64,000 bases of DNA from Diphasiastrum complanatum (taxonomy: Eukaryota > Streptophyta > Lycopodiopsida > Lycopodiales > Lycopodiaceae): the NCBI GenBank assembly GCA_029204225.1, contig CM055094.1, positions 5,012,063-5,076,062 of the forward strand. The letters are read 5' to 3'. Under the pieces are notes generated by a model. It was not told the origin of the DNA, made no database searches, and worked only from the letters and a program-made list of their open reading frames with translations. Below are positions 21,954 through 34,256 of this stretch, piece after piece; position 1 is the stretch's first letter; every line of letters starts with the position of its first letter. Made by a program: the position numbers and the translations under genes.

Positions 21954-24900
21954 ATGCCCAGACAGCGGGATCTCTTATGAGATCACGTCACCCTTAATTC
22001 AGCTTATGGCACATCAGGCACAAAGAAGTGGACTTGCAAGTATTGCGGGAACACTTATGGAGGTGACCTCGTTCGAATCAGGGCGCATCTTTTACGTCTT
22101 CGAGGATATGAGATCGTCGTTTGCACTCGGGCCCCAGAGTCACTGAGGATTGCCGGGATCGGGGACGACTCTCCTGCCACTACTTCAGGCACAGGTGATT
22201 CCTGAATCTTGTTTGATCAATGACATTGATTGAAAATTTGAAATTTGATCTAAAGCTAACTTAAAAGTTTATTCTATAACTTTAAACTTTGATTACAATT
22301 TACTTATGAGTATTACCCTGAGCTCTCTCACTGACTAGTGACTATAATTTATTACCTAAAGCCTGCTGCATAACTAGTTAGTAGTAAGTTGTAACACCAA
22401 TGTTATTGTTATAGGTGCGGCAGAGCGCCGAGATTCCCCATCGCAGCCGACACATGTAGCCGGCACTAGCTCCGCTGCAGCATCCATTCCACCTTCTTCT
22501 TCTGGAGAGACTCCTATAGTGCCAGTTGGTGGGGCTAGCAATAGTGCTATTGGTAGCACTGTTAGGGGACAGGGTTGAGGACATGTGAGTGGCAGGGATG
22601 TTTTTGTGACAGCCTTCTAGCAGTCGCACAGGGATGCAGCTGCTATTGCTGTTAGGAGGTGCTTTTACTTGTGTGACCTCCCTTTTTATGTGGCACAGAC
22701 CCCTGCACAGTGCATGGAGGGATATGATGCGAGGAGTATCTCGTATCGATGTTGAGTGGGAGGGCCCGACCATGAAGCAGCTGAGGACGAGAGAACTACA
22801 TGCTGAGCGGCAGTCCGTGGATGCTGACCTACAGCCCATTAGGAAGTCACGGGCGAGGTATACCTATAACCTGTTACCTTACATCTTCAAAACCTTTGCA
22901 CTTGCCACTTACTACTTTAGAAATTAGTACTTTGAAGTTTGAAGTTTCTAACTTTGAAATTTCAATCTCCAAATTTGCAAATTGCAAGTTGCAACTTAGT
23001 TAGTTGAAACTTGAAAGTGTTGTCGAATGTTTTACATTTGGATGCACTATAATATCAGATGGTTGGACCGATGCAAGGAGGCGCCATCTTGTGAATATAT
23101 TGGTGTCTTCTTGCATGGGCACCATGTTTTTGAGATCCATTGATACGTCGGAGCCAGGCATGGCATTGGATGGCAGGAGATTGTTTGAGTACATCTCACA
23201 AGCCATTGAGGAGGTCGGAAAAGAGAATGTTGTCCAGGTATGCACTTGCCACTTGCCACTTTCAACTTTCGACATTGAGCTCTCAGCTTTGAAGTTAGAA
23301 CTCAATAAGTTACAAGTGACAACTTACATTTTGTGAATCGTGATTATTGTTTTGAACGTTGCAATTTGCACTTGCCATTTACATTTGCAATTTGCGTTTG
23401 CATTTGCATTTGCTTCCGGAATGCTCAATGGTGAATGTTCATTGTTCATGAGTTATGATTCGACCTTTGTTGGAATTCCAATGCAGGTTGTCACGGACAA
23501 CGCGTCCAATTGTGTTGCCATGGGGAAGATGGTGAATGAGAAGTACCCTTGGATTTTCTGGAGTCCATGTGCTGCACATTGTCTTGACCTCCTAGTTGAA
23601 GACATTGAGAGATTACCCTGGGTCAAGGAGGTTGTAGACATGGCACGATTCTTGGTGAGATTTGTCACCAAGAGACAGAGGGTCTTGAGCATCTTTAGGT
23701 CCTATTCCACCTTGGATCTCTTGAGGCCTGCCCCCACTAGGTAACCAAGTTCCAACTTCCAACCTGACGACCTGTTTCCAATTTGTTGATTTGAAAATTG
23801 CAATTTTGTTTTAGCTTCAAGTTTCAGTGCTCATAGAATTTGAATTTTGCTATATAGTATAGCCTGCTTGTTGCCTATAGGCTATGACCAATTACAAATC
23901 TTATTTCATGATTTTCATCCTAGGTTTGCCTATATGCTCATTGTTTTGGAGCGGCTCGTAAAAGTGCATGGAAGCCTGAGGATGACAGTGGTTTCACCCC
24001 ATTGGGCAGAGTGGGGCCGATTACGAGAGGCCAAGGCCAGGAGATTTGAGGTGATCGTGATGGGGACTTCATTTTGGGACGATGCACGCTCCATTGTCAT
24101 ATCCATGCAACCTATCTATAGCGTGCTTCGCCTTACTGATAGAGAGGGTTCCACCTTAGGCCTTCTTTATGAGTTTATGGATAAGCTGGGAGAGCAGCTT
24201 CAGAGTTGCACCACCATGGCTCCTGACAGGTATATTACTAGAGTCTAGTAACTACGTTAAAAGTTTCAAAGTTGATTCTTAAATCTTCAATGTTCATTGT
24301 TCATTGACATTCATGATTAGAATTTAGTTAAAACTTAATAGTTCTTGAATCTTGACTCTTGAGACTTGAATGCTCAAGCTTCAAACTTCACTCCTGAGTC
24401 CTGACTCCTGATTGTTTGTAGGCTGGAAGAAGTAAGGGGCCTATTTCTAGGCAGATGGCAGTGGTTCCATCAACCTTTGCATGTCGTGGCTTGCTTGCTT
24501 TATCCACTATGGAGGACGGAGGATCAATTCCATGATCGAGAGCTCAGGCAAGGATGGCATTCCTACATCGCCTCTATCTATCCTGATCCCAGGGATCAGG
24601 ATGCACTCATGGATGACTTGAATTTATTCAGGTATGTACTATGTAATTAGTAAATTGTAATATGTATTCAGGACCCAGGTATGTAATATCATATATGTAT
24701 TCATCTATGTAGTATGTATACGTAATATGTATGATTTGAAGTACTAAAAGTAATATGACATGTCGAGACTCGACAGTCGAGGCTAAGTCCTGATTCCAAT
24801 TTCCTTGTGTGCATTGCGTAGGGCCTACCACTCGAGCTACAGCACGCAGGACCAGGAGCGCAGGAGAGGGCCCGAGCCATGCAGCAGTCTCAGACACCTC

Positions 24901-25066
24901 TGAGAGTCCCTCTAGCTCTGACTCAGACGAGGAATCCACCACTGAGGGTGAGGGATCGGATGAGGAGGATGAGGGTGACTCTGATGATGGGGAGGATGAC
25001 ATTGAGCCTGAGGACATGCCAGTGCCTCCACGACGACAGCGTCCGAGGCGGGCAGCTAGAGGCTAG
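21954..25066 (+). pseudogene. hAT-family transposase gene (BED finger, DUF659), seven exons, inactivated
   Basis: Exons inferred from GT..AG borders: 21954-22194 (BED finger, CKYCGNTYGG...RAHL), 22415-22857, about 23010-23237, 23487-23740, 23924-24229, 24422-24631, 24822-25066. Exon 2 has a RRCFYLCDLPFYVAQTP block. Exon 3 has GCTIISDGWTDARRR, and exon 4 VTDNASNCVAMGK and CAAHCLDL, which are DUF659 and RNase H-like hallmarks of hAT transposases. Exon 7 is a strongly acidic Ser/Asp/Glu tail with a basic end (PPRRQRPRRAARG). Stops in exon 1 (TGA 21978-21980) and exon 2 (TGA, TAG) fit TGG, CGA or CAG mutated by transition. The hATC dimerisation region is not visible. It sits inside a Gypsy element. 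Transposition is not expected; a domesticated role is unlikely given the stops. Confidence 0.8.
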
Positions 25067-25164
25067 AGCCTGGATGGGCATTGGTTGGGGGGGCACTCAC
25101 TGCTCAGCATAGATCATAGATGATAGTTATTAGTGGCATACTCTAGGCTGAGGGCTCTAGCATT

Positions 25165-25580
25165 ATCTGCCTGCAGCTATTCTCCAAGTTAGTATACAAC
25201 ATAGACAACATTGTAGAATTGTCCAATTTTTGGTTCAATGGGATGGTCGTCCTATTGACGAAGCTACTTGGGAAACTATGGATGTTTCTTCTCACACTCC
25301 TTTGCAGGAACAAGCGCGGGCTCTCGATGATACCATTCATCAACATACTGACACCACTCTTGATGTTCCAGCTCTTCCAGATGCTCCTGTTCTAGATGCT
25401 CCTGTTTCAGATGCGCCTGTGCTTGCTAATTCTCATGCTATTGATCACTATGTGGCTGCTCCCGGCACTACTGTTGCTGCCCATGTAGGTGTTTTCCTTC
25501 TCACATGCGGCTGATGCGTTTATTGTGGTTAGTGAGGCCGAAGATTGGGTACCTTCAGAAAGAGTTTGGAGACCTACATG
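25165..25580 (+). pseudogene. Chromovirus tail with chromodomain fragment
   Basis: Reads LVQWDGRPIDEATWE at about 25225-25275, the C-terminal half of a Gypsy chromodomain, which targets integration to modified chromatin. The preceding HRQHCRIVQ matches the usual chromodomain lead-in. It is followed by a repetitive PVLDAPVSDAPVL segment. It is the continuation of the element broken at 20985; about 100 residues between integrase and chromodomain are missing. Confidence 0.7.
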
Positions 25581-25599
25581 AAGTCAGAGGGAAATGTTG

Positions 25600-26530
25600 A
25601 TTAGGGGCCCAACTATCCTGTAGATGTGCTTCCATTTCTATGATAAATCTTGAACACTCTAATATCCTATTTCACTTTGGCTCTATCCTCTCTGGATCTG
25701 CCCGTGACCGCCATCCCTGTGTATTATTGTGAGGTGTCAACAAGCTGAAGAACCTCAATCCTTTTATTATTCAAAAGGTTTTCAGTATTGAGGTTATGCA
25801 CTTTTATCGGTGGCCATAGAACCTAAAGGATTATGATAAAAGGACATGTCAATTTAGAAAGATAAATGGTTAAGGAACAATAGAGTTAGGACTCATGAGG
25901 ATCGTTCAAAAGATTTTCACCACTTATGGGGGGAAGGGATCAGAAGCCAAAAAAAGTTGTTTTTCCTTTTTGTCTCTTTTGAGCTATAATCAAATATTTT
26001 TAGGTGGATAAGCAACTAATATTTTTGAAGGCCTGTAAGTTATGCTCTATAGATATGGAATCTGGATATGCATTAGTATATTGGCATCACAATTCTAGCA
26101 CCAATGCAGCTCCTTCTGGTATGCAAATAATGAATCTTGTGTCTCCATATGATGACAACACTTTAGCATTTGCACCTTATCATGTTGTCTTTTGTGTATC
26201 TTATGAGATGCAGGTAGCAAGGATGTCAAAAAGCTTCATTTTCCAGCCTTGTCACTGTTGTGGGACAAGGGGTTTGTCGCGGTGAGATATCTTTGGTCTC
26301 AAGTACATGTCACAAGTTCTTGCAGTAAATTCTATCAAATATTATTCTAAGCACTTGGTTTCCTCATATTGAGATTTGTGGTGCTGATTTAAATAATGCC
26401 GGAGACATTTTGTTCTTCACCTACAAGCTTGTCGATGCCAAATGGGAGAGGGAGAGGAATATAATATAGTTATAGCTGATAGGAATCTTGTAACCAGATT
26501 CATGCAAGACACCCTGTTTTCAAACACAGG
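25600..26530. other. Upstream flank of second PPR gene
   Basis: No recognisable gene. A 93-codon frame at 26004-26285 has no family signal. This should include the promoter of the PPR gene at 26531. Confidence 0.4.
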
Positions 26531-28321
26531 ATGCAGTGGATCAATGGAAGTTTAACGACTCAAGGGTGTGACACTCCACTGACTTCAATCACTCCAATGG
26601 CAGTAGATGAAACTTTCTTTTCTTGGAGTAAAGCAATTGCAATATCCGCAAGGGATGGGAATCACAGGAAGGTGCTTGACCTATTCAGACAAATGACACA
26701 GGCAAAGTTAAAGCCAGATAAATTCACTTTTTTACGAGCCTTGAAGGCTTGTTCTAAATTGGCTTTACTCCAGGAGGGCAAGCAGACTCATTCACAGCTC
26801 AGGGAATGTGGGTTTGAATCTGATATATTTGTGGGGAGTTGCTTGATTGACATGTATGGCAAATGTAGGAGCATAGAGGATGCTAGGACTGTTTTTGACT
26901 CCATTAGGACACACGATACTGTTTGTTGGAATGCCATCATCTCCAGCTATGTAAACTGTGGGCATGCGAGGAAGGCCTTAGGACTTTTTGAGAGGATGCA
27001 GCGTGAAAATCTGAAAGCAGACAGCTTCACCTTTGTGGCCGTTCTAAAGGCATGCACGATTGCCATGGCACTGGAAGAGGGCAGACACATACATGAACAG
27101 GTTATTGTTAGTGGCTTTGAGTCAAATGTTGTTGTTGGGAGTTGCCTCATTGACATGTACATCAAATGTGGGGAGATAGATCATGCTTACAATGTATTCA
27201 ATAGCATGTCGACACGCGATGTTGTCATCTGGAATACTTTAATTTCTGGATGCGTGAAGTCTGAGAAGCATGAAATCGCATTAGAGCTTTTTTACCGCAT
27301 GCAACAAGAAGGGTTACAGCCAGATAGCGTGACTTTTGTGGGTGCCCTTAATGCTTGTGCTTGTTTGGCTGCTCTAGATGAAGGCAGGCTTATCCACAAG
27401 AAAGTCATTGGTAGTGGCCTTGAATGTGATGTTCTTGTGGGGAGCTGCTTGGTTGACATGTACGGGAAATGTAGCTCTATACTTGATGCCTCTCGAGTGT
27501 TTAACAATATGCCAAAACACAATCTTGTTTCATGGAACTCCATGATCACCGGGTACGTGAAGTGTGGGCAGGAGAAAGAAGCTATAGAACTTTTTCAACA
27601 GATGAATAGGGCAAATATGATGCCAGATAGTTACACTTTTGTTGCCGTTCTCAATGCATGTGCCAGCATAACAGCATTGCAAGAAGGCAGGCGCATCCAT
27701 GCACAGATTATTCAGAGTGGATTTGAGTCAGAGATTATAGTGGGCAATTGTCTTCTGGACATGTATGGAAGGTGTGGATGTGTACAAGATGCTCTGAGAG
27801 TGTTCAATAGCATGAAGAGTCACGATATAGTCTCCTGGAATGCAATGTTACGTGCATATGCTATGCATGGGAGAGGCAAGGAAGCAGTTAGGCACTTTGA
27901 TAAAATGTGCCATGAAGATTCCGACATGGATAGTGTAACTTTTGTTTGTATTCTGTCTGCCTGTAGCCATGCTGGCCTGGTGGAGGACGGCCATTACTTC
28001 TTTGCATCCATGCTTCCCATATATGGTCTCCCTGCCACCATGGAAAATTATGGTTGCATGGTTGACCTGCTTGGCCGTGCAGGATGGCTGGATGAGGCAG
28101 AGGCCATAGTTAATATGATTGATGGTCAACCGACTATTAACGTGTTGACAGCTTTATTAGGTGCTTGCAGAGTTCATGGTGATGTAAAGATGGGAGAACG
28201 CATCGCAGAACGAATTCTTGAATTAGATCCTGGCAATGCCTCAAGCTACATGCTGCTGTCCCACACCTATGCTGCTACTGGCAAGTGGGATTACAGAGAA
28301 AATATTGATACGGAAGGATAA
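26531..28321 (+). CDS. PLS-class PPR protein with E motif, DYW lost by frameshift
   Basis: Single open frame of 596 codons. After a ~30-residue N-terminus without an obvious transit peptide come four PLS modules and a P2-L2-S2 end: WNAIIS, WNTLIS, WNSMIT and WNAML helices alternate with TFVAVLKAC-type helices and GSCLIDMYxKC. Residues about 505-590 form the E region (YGCMVDLLGRAGWLDEAE, LLGACRVHGD, RILELDPGNASSY). Such proteins bind organellar transcripts and recruit or carry the cytidine deaminase. Here the frame breaks near 28310 and stops at 28319-28321, immediately before a decayed DYW domain. It could act as an E-class protein with a deaminase supplied in trans, or be on the way to loss. 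Close in sequence to the gene at 1-1471, so both probably belong to one expanded family. Confidence 0.92.
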   Translation: MQWINGSLTTQGCDTPLTSITPMAVDETFFSWSKAIAISARDGNHRKVLDLFRQMTQAKLKPDKFTFLRALKACSKLALLQEGKQTHSQLRECGFESDIFVGSCLIDMYGKCRSIEDARTVFDSIRTHDTVCWNAIISSYVNCGHARKALGLFERMQRENLKADSFTFVAVLKACTIAMALEEGRHIHEQVIVSGFESNVVVGSCLIDMYIKCGEIDHAYNVFNSMSTRDVVIWNTLISGCVKSEKHEIALELFYRMQQEGLQPDSVTFVGALNACACLAALDEGRLIHKKVIGSGLECDVLVGSCLVDMYGKCSSILDASRVFNNMPKHNLVSWNSMITGYVKCGQEKEAIELFQQMNRANMMPDSYTFVAVLNACASITALQEGRRIHAQIIQSGFESEIIVGNCLLDMYGRCGCVQDALRVFNSMKSHDIVSWNAMLRAYAMHGRGKEAVRHFDKMCHEDSDMDSVTFVCILSACSHAGLVEDGHYFFASMLPIYGLPATMENYGCMVDLLGRAGWLDEAEAIVNMIDGQPTINVLTALLGACRVHGDVKMGERIAERILELDPGNASSYMLLSHTYAATGKWDYRENIDTEG

Positions 28322-28729
28322 TCGTGTCTACAAACAACTAGGATAGACGATTGAGGTCAATAATCAGGTGCACAAATGTGTTGTAGATGATAAAAAAGCA
28401 TCTACAGATAGCAGAAATCAAGACAGAATCAAGGAATTTGCTGGAAATGATAAGGAAGGTGGGGTATGTGCCATACACAAAATCTGTCTCACACGATGTA
28501 GAGGAAGAAGCGAGAGGAACAATCTCTATGTTACCATGGCGAAAAGCTGGCGATCGCTTTTGAAAATCATTAGCACTCCTGGTACTCAGATACGCAACTT
28601 CAAAAACTTGATTGTCATAATGCCATCAAATTCATCTCCAAACTTGTTGCACAGGAAATGGTTGTAAGGGATGCCAACCAGTTTCACTATTTTAAAGATG
28701 GGTTATGTTCTTGCAGAGATTATTGGTGA
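28310..28729 (+). pseudogene. Decayed DYW deaminase domain of the preceding PPR gene
   Basis: Across frames one reads RKDNRVYKQLG, then a TAG at 28344-28346, IEVNNQVHKCVVDD, the deaminase HGEKLAIAF (His codon 28535-28537), [14 protein letters not shown], then [13 protein letters not shown], and finally [10 protein letters not shown] followed by TGA at 28727-28729. At least three frame changes are needed. At 28605-28612 the RVCG part of the CGDCH zinc motif is missing, so one zinc-binding Cys is lost as well as the frame. Confidence 0.88.
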
Positions 28730-31400
28730 GTTCATTTTATTGACTTCCATATCCAGTTCAACTGAAGTTTCAGCTACACCTGGATTGATCATTCATGGGC
28801 AATAGAGCTCGTATTCTCATAAGGGGCATTGTAGTCACATGCTTAATGTCTCTAGGAATTGAGCCTCTTAATATTATAGGCAATACATGAGTCCCTTCCA
28901 GATTACTGCACTTTGGAATGTAAATTTATGGAATATAAAGAGTACCCCAAAACTGAACTATTTTGAAATGAAATCACCCCCATAGGAGGCTGTGACTTTC
29001 ATGGCCAGAAGGAACGAATATTATTCATCTTACATGTGGCTATGAAGTGAGTGTAACTGAAAAGATATTAACTTTTTCATATCATGAATATAATCTTCCT
29101 TTGAGGTTTCTTTGCTATCAATCAGGAGCTGAAGGTTGTCAGGTGGTTAATGAAGTCCGTGTTCTTTGCTAGCATTCACTCGCAGAGTCCAAACAACTAT
29201 ATGTATTAACAGGTTTTCCAATGTGACAAATATGTGTACTCTAATTTTATACCAAAAGCTACTTGTTTCATTTATTATGGTAAAATATGTGTACATTAAT
29301 AATGACTCTCAAACTTATAAGTTTATAAGTGATATGGGTATACACATGTAGTTGAATATTGTTTTCATGTCAACAACTTCAAAATGCACTAAGCTGTAGA
29401 GAGGACACGGTAGCATATTTCTTTAAAGGTGACCATAAGTTTCGAGTTGGGCAAATATTCAGATAGAAGCCATGAAGCCTCTGCAAGCACAGTTAACTCC
29501 TCTCACAGTTCATGTACATGGTTAATCATTAAGCAATGAGCATTGAAGATGTAGTTGTCTATTTGTCACAAGGTCATTAGGCCAACGAGATGAGAACCTA
29601 ATCATTCATGACCTACTTTCGATGGGAGCCTAATTGTGCATTATTCTATTGCCAATATATTTCTTCATACATGTTTGTAGATTTCTTTGTTAAAGTTCAA
29701 TTTCCATGGAAGATGCGAAGAACTATGACATTGGTGCATTTATATCTGCATATTCGTTCAATTTTGCTGTATAGTGAAAAATGTTCATTTGCAAGTAACC
29801 TGATAATCAACAGAACTTTTTTCAGTATTGCAGTTTAATTTGACATGTAGATTCTTTGCAAATAATATCTCTCAACAACCTTCAACCTTTGCATGGCTGG
29901 AAAACGTGAAGACAATACAGGTTGTCCAGTAGATCAAAGCATGTTGAAGCATTAAAAAAATTGGGTGTTGATGTTGAGAATTCAATCTTAGGAAAAAACA
30001 TGTGAATTAGGACACTTTGTATACAGAGATTGCTCTTCAGCAATAAACAGAAATGCTCCCTCTTATCGTGCTGTTACCATAGCTGAGGTTCAACCTTTGG
30101 AAGCTGATGATATTACTTCACCTGGTGAAGCTGGATCATTATCTGGTCATTAGCAATGCGTACTTCACCATTCTGAAACTTCGACTACCATAGCAGATTC
30201 CTTGGGAATTTTGCAGGAATTCCAGTTCCACAACGTGATGCTGATCCACCCCAGCAACCTAAAGTCCAAAATTACCAAGGACTTGATGAGTCAAAGTCAA
30301 TCAATAAATATATGATTTTTCTAGTATAAGTTTGAATGCTTACGCCACAGTGCTTAAAAGTATCAAGGATGCATTTGGACAACTACACATTGAAAAGTTT
30401 AGACTTTCTCGACCACATGAGATCAAATTAGAAAGAGATATGTTGAGCATAAAGATGCAAAAGGTTATAGGTGCTCATTCTCACATTCATAAATCTATAG
30501 ATCAAAAGTGTGCACTTCACCTTGCATTCAACCAATAACTTTTTTGTTGATTTAAATCAATTGCTACTATTCATGTTTCTTATTTATAGCATAAAACCAG
30601 AATAATCTACAACAAGTTAGAAATAGTTCTCAAGTTATATGAATAGTATAAAAGAAGTGAGAAAAACGTATCACATTCATGAAGCACTGCAAAAGAAACA
30701 TGTACAATAGAAGATTTTAACTTCAATGTGAATTGCGAAATACATTTCTCGTTCACACTTACTACCTCTGATGTCCACTCTTCTTTCCTCCTTAGAATTT
30801 TCACTTACAATCAGTAACAACCTTTTAGATACATTTCTCTACTTGTCTGGACATGCAATTCAAATTTTATAAGTAATACTATATAACTTTTATGCTCTAC
30901 ATAGTTCTAATTATTTGTGAGTTCATGTTTTTCCTAGATTCCAAGAAATATCATAATATTCTTGCATGGGTCTTTAGCAAAACAAGTTATCCATGTATAA
31001 TCAAAGATCACATGGATATAACCTTGCTCAATGTTCTCAGAAGAGATGATTGTAATGTAAAATTCATGTTCAATGTTTTTCATGGATAAATTCAAAGCAT
31101 GTCTATAATACTTGATATCAACCAAAGACATGACAAAGGAAAATGGAATCTTAAGAGATAGAAAAGATGAAAAGTAGATGCCGATACTGTCAATTTCTCT
31201 TTGAATTATTCTTTTTTGAACACTTTATGGAGATGCAAGAATGATAATAAGAAATAGTATATATATTCATATTTTTTGTGCTTGGAATACCAAACCAAAC
31301 ATATCGTCAAATAGACAATTGCTTGATAAAAGAGTTTAAACAAAAGCAAACCTTCATAGGGAACATGTAAAAATACAAAAAGATAAAAAAGTTATCTAAA
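28730..31400. other. Intergenic, no gene recognised
   Basis: AT-rich 2.7 kb. A segment at 29990-30150 reads CELGHFVYRDC, then Ala/Pro/Asp-rich sequence, faintly like a retroelement zinc knuckle, but spacing is not canonical. Nothing else supported. Confidence 0.4.
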
Positions 31401-32900
31401 AATTCAAAAAATGTTTATTCTCATCAAATATGACATCTCTAGAAACAACAAACTTGTTTGAAGATGGAATGTATACCCTGTATCCCTTGCTTGCATTGCT
31501 CTACCCGAGCATGATCCCTTTGATTGATGATGGATCTTCCTTGGTCCTTGTCTCCAAAGGTGTATGCACATAGCAAATGCATCCAAACACCCGTAAGTCC
31601 TTTAGGTTGGGCTTCCTCCCATACAAGACTTCAAATGATGTTTTGCCTTCAATAGAACTACATGGAACTATATTCATCAAATGGTTAGCACAAGTGAGGG
31701 CTTTTCCCAAAAAGACTTTGGTAAACATGCATCAATTCTTAAAGCTTTAGAACATTCACATAATGTCCTATTCCTCCTCTCGGCTACCCCATATTGTTGA
31801 GGGGTATAGGGACAAGACAGCTCCTTTTTAGTCCCTTCGTGATCACAAAAATCCTTAAATTCATTGGAGATATACTCTCCACCATTATCACTCCTAAAAC
31901 TCTTGATTTTGTGATCATGATGCTTTTCAACAAAGGCTTTGAACTTTAGAAAACTTTCAAACACTTATGCTTTAGATTTAAGCAAGAAAACCCAACAAAG
32001 CCTTGAGTAATCATCAATAAATGTAACAAATATGGCCTCCATTAGACTTTGTACTTGAATAGTGTACATCTGAGTGGATCAATTCAAGTTGGTGAGTTGA
32101 CTTTGTGAGAGCTTGAGAATGCTTTCTTATGTGTCTTTGAAAGGGCACATGCTTCACACACTTTCTCCTCTCTTGCCAAGGATCTTGGAAGTCCTAAGGC
32201 AAGCTCCTCCTTGCACATGACCTCCATTGAGCTTGAGTTGATGTGACCAAGCCTCCTGTGCCACAAATCATAGTTGAAAAACTTGGTCTCCTCGGCTAGC
32301 ATCACAACATTAGCATCCACATAGGCATCTAGTTTGAACAAGCTACCAAACCTTATGCCTCTAGCAATGATCTTGCCATCCTTCTTGATGTTACATGCAT
32401 TTGTGGTGAACTCCACAAAGAAATCCATTGTCAACAAGCAATTGGCCTACACTAAGCAAGTTCTTGGTGATGCTAGGAATGTAAAATACTCCATCTACCT
32501 TGATCTTCCCTGAAGATCCCAAGCATAAAGGTATTGATCCTATGCCTTCTACCTTACAAACATAATCATTTGTTGTAAAAATTGACCTGATAAGACCATC
32601 ATAGGTAGACAAGGTTGAAAAATACTCCTTCTTACTTGTCATGTGGGAGCTAGCCCCACTATCTATCCACCAAGGGTCTTCTACTCTCATGCTTGAAGAT
32701 GAGAAACTTGACATCATGAGAGAGTCTTCATGTGAACTCTCCTCTTATTCTTGGCCTAGGTTTGCTTGACTTTGAGCTTGCTTCATCTTGAAACACTCGG
32801 AGGCATAATGCCCCATTTTGCTACAAAAGTAGCACTTGATCTTTGACTTGTCCTTCTTGGTCTTGCTTGGACTTCAAGATGGTTATTGGTTATGTCTTGT
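31400..32900 (-). pseudogene. Copia gag zinc knuckle, protease and integrase
   Basis: Minus-strand order: zinc knuckle CYFCSKMGHYASECF (about 32850-32800), protease DPWWIDSGASSHM (about 32670), GAG-pre-integrase LWHRRLGH...CEACALSK, integrase core FIDDYSR, SDNGGEY and PQQYGVAERRNRTL, then GRKPNLKDLRVFGC and FVVSRDVIFDE. This is the N-terminal two thirds of Ty1/Copia pol. RT and RNase H would lie below 31400 and are not there. Frame breaks at several points, including near 31970 and 32440. Confidence 0.9.
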
Positions 32901-33974
32901 CATTCCGGGCTTGGCCGAAATTAGCATTTAGAACAAATCTGCAGAAATAAATTTCTTTTGCGACAATCTGCAGAAACGAACTATGTTTTTAAACAACTTC
33001 GACGTTTTCGCATTTTTCGAAAATGCGACACTTTCATAGTTCAAAGGCTTAACTGTTTTTAACACGCCTTTGCCTCTTTACAAAAATTGCAAAGAGAGAG
33101 AAAATCCCGAAGGTCATCTATTTTTATGCGTTAAGCTGTTTAGGGGCACCTTCTACTTCTTGTGAAAAATACGAAGAGAGAAAAATCCCAAAGGTTGTCT
33201 GAAATAAACGAGGAACATCCCAACAACGTCCTCGTCCGCTTAAACGATGCTAAATAAATTTTGACCGTATATATTGTGTGTAGTTGTCACAAAAGCCATA
33301 TACTTCCAAGTACAATGGCTTTCCTAATTAGGTGACAAGCATTCAGTGTAATTAAAACACGGAGGAAATCTATAAATAGATCATCCGAGCACAGATTATG
33401 GGCCGCTCAGTCGCTCCGTCCATGAGACGAATTATTCAAGCCTCTCAATTACGCCGTCATTTTGGTTGTAATTGCTATTTTCTATTGTGCTTCAGTGTAA
33501 TATAACAGTAGCTTGCTTTTATCTATGTACAATGTAGATGAATGCTTGTTGTGATTGAATGCACTCTCAATGTTGTTTGATCGCACTCGTTTACTCACTC
33601 TGATCAGAACACGGACGTCTATGACTCATCAGTATCTGATCAGACGATGACTGTCTTTCACGCTTGAGGAACTCATGTTATCATACTGCTCTTTTATTTA
33701 TTTCAGAACTATACTTCACGATTGAATTTGATTTAAGTAGTACCACACACAAACCATCTCTAATCTCTTCGGTGGACTATACTCTTATTTGAGAGTATGA
33801 ATTAATTTTAAGATCCTGTTGGGCAAATAGAACACTTAAAGCTGTGATTACATTTAGCATAAGTTGTCTATTAGACCGGTTTTGCATGTAGCAGCTGATT
33901 AGAACGAGAGAGCCATTTTGCAATATTGTTGCTCTCTTCTCCATTCACGTTCTTCTATCTCCCTTGCCCCATCA
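32893..33974 (+). mobile_element. Copia LTR A
   Basis: About 1.08 kb starting TGTCTTGT and ending CTTGCCCCATCA. It matches LTR B (34257-35504) in inverted orientation over most of its length; shared blocks include GCATTTAGAACAARTCTGCA, GATGAATGCTTRTTGTGATT, CTAATCTCTTC-GTGGACT and CCTTGCCCCATCA. The start coordinate is approximate. Confidence 0.7.
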
Positions 33975-34150
33975 GTACACACCTGCATATAATGGTGTCG
34001 CAGAAAGAAGAAACATGACGCTAGTCAAAGGAGTCAGATGCATGATGGCACATGCTTGATTGCCAAGTCAATTTTGGGCTGAGGCAATAGCTGTAGCAGT
34101 ACTAGATATAGAAGTTAGATCCATTGAACTTGTCAATGATTCTAGCCCTG
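33975..34150 (+). pseudogene. Copia integrase scrap
   Basis: Reads YTPAYNGVAERRN, MAHA and FWAEAIAVAV, the end of a Copia integrase core, on the plus strand immediately after LTR A. Broken by a stop and too short to function. Confidence 0.75.
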
Positions 34151-34241
34151 TTGGATGATGAAGACGAAGAGCTATCAATGTGAGACATGTTAACAGTAAT
34201 ACAAATAGAAGAAATTTAATCTCTCGGTTTATTTGAGCTAT

Positions 34242-34252
34242 GCTCTGATACG
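34242..34252 (-). other. Primer binding site after LTR B
   Basis: Minus-strand CGTATCAGAGC, the initiator-tRNA type PBS with a mismatch, four bases after the CA end of LTR B. It fixes LTR B as a 5' LTR of a minus-strand element. Confidence 0.65.
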
Positions 34253-34256
34253 AATC

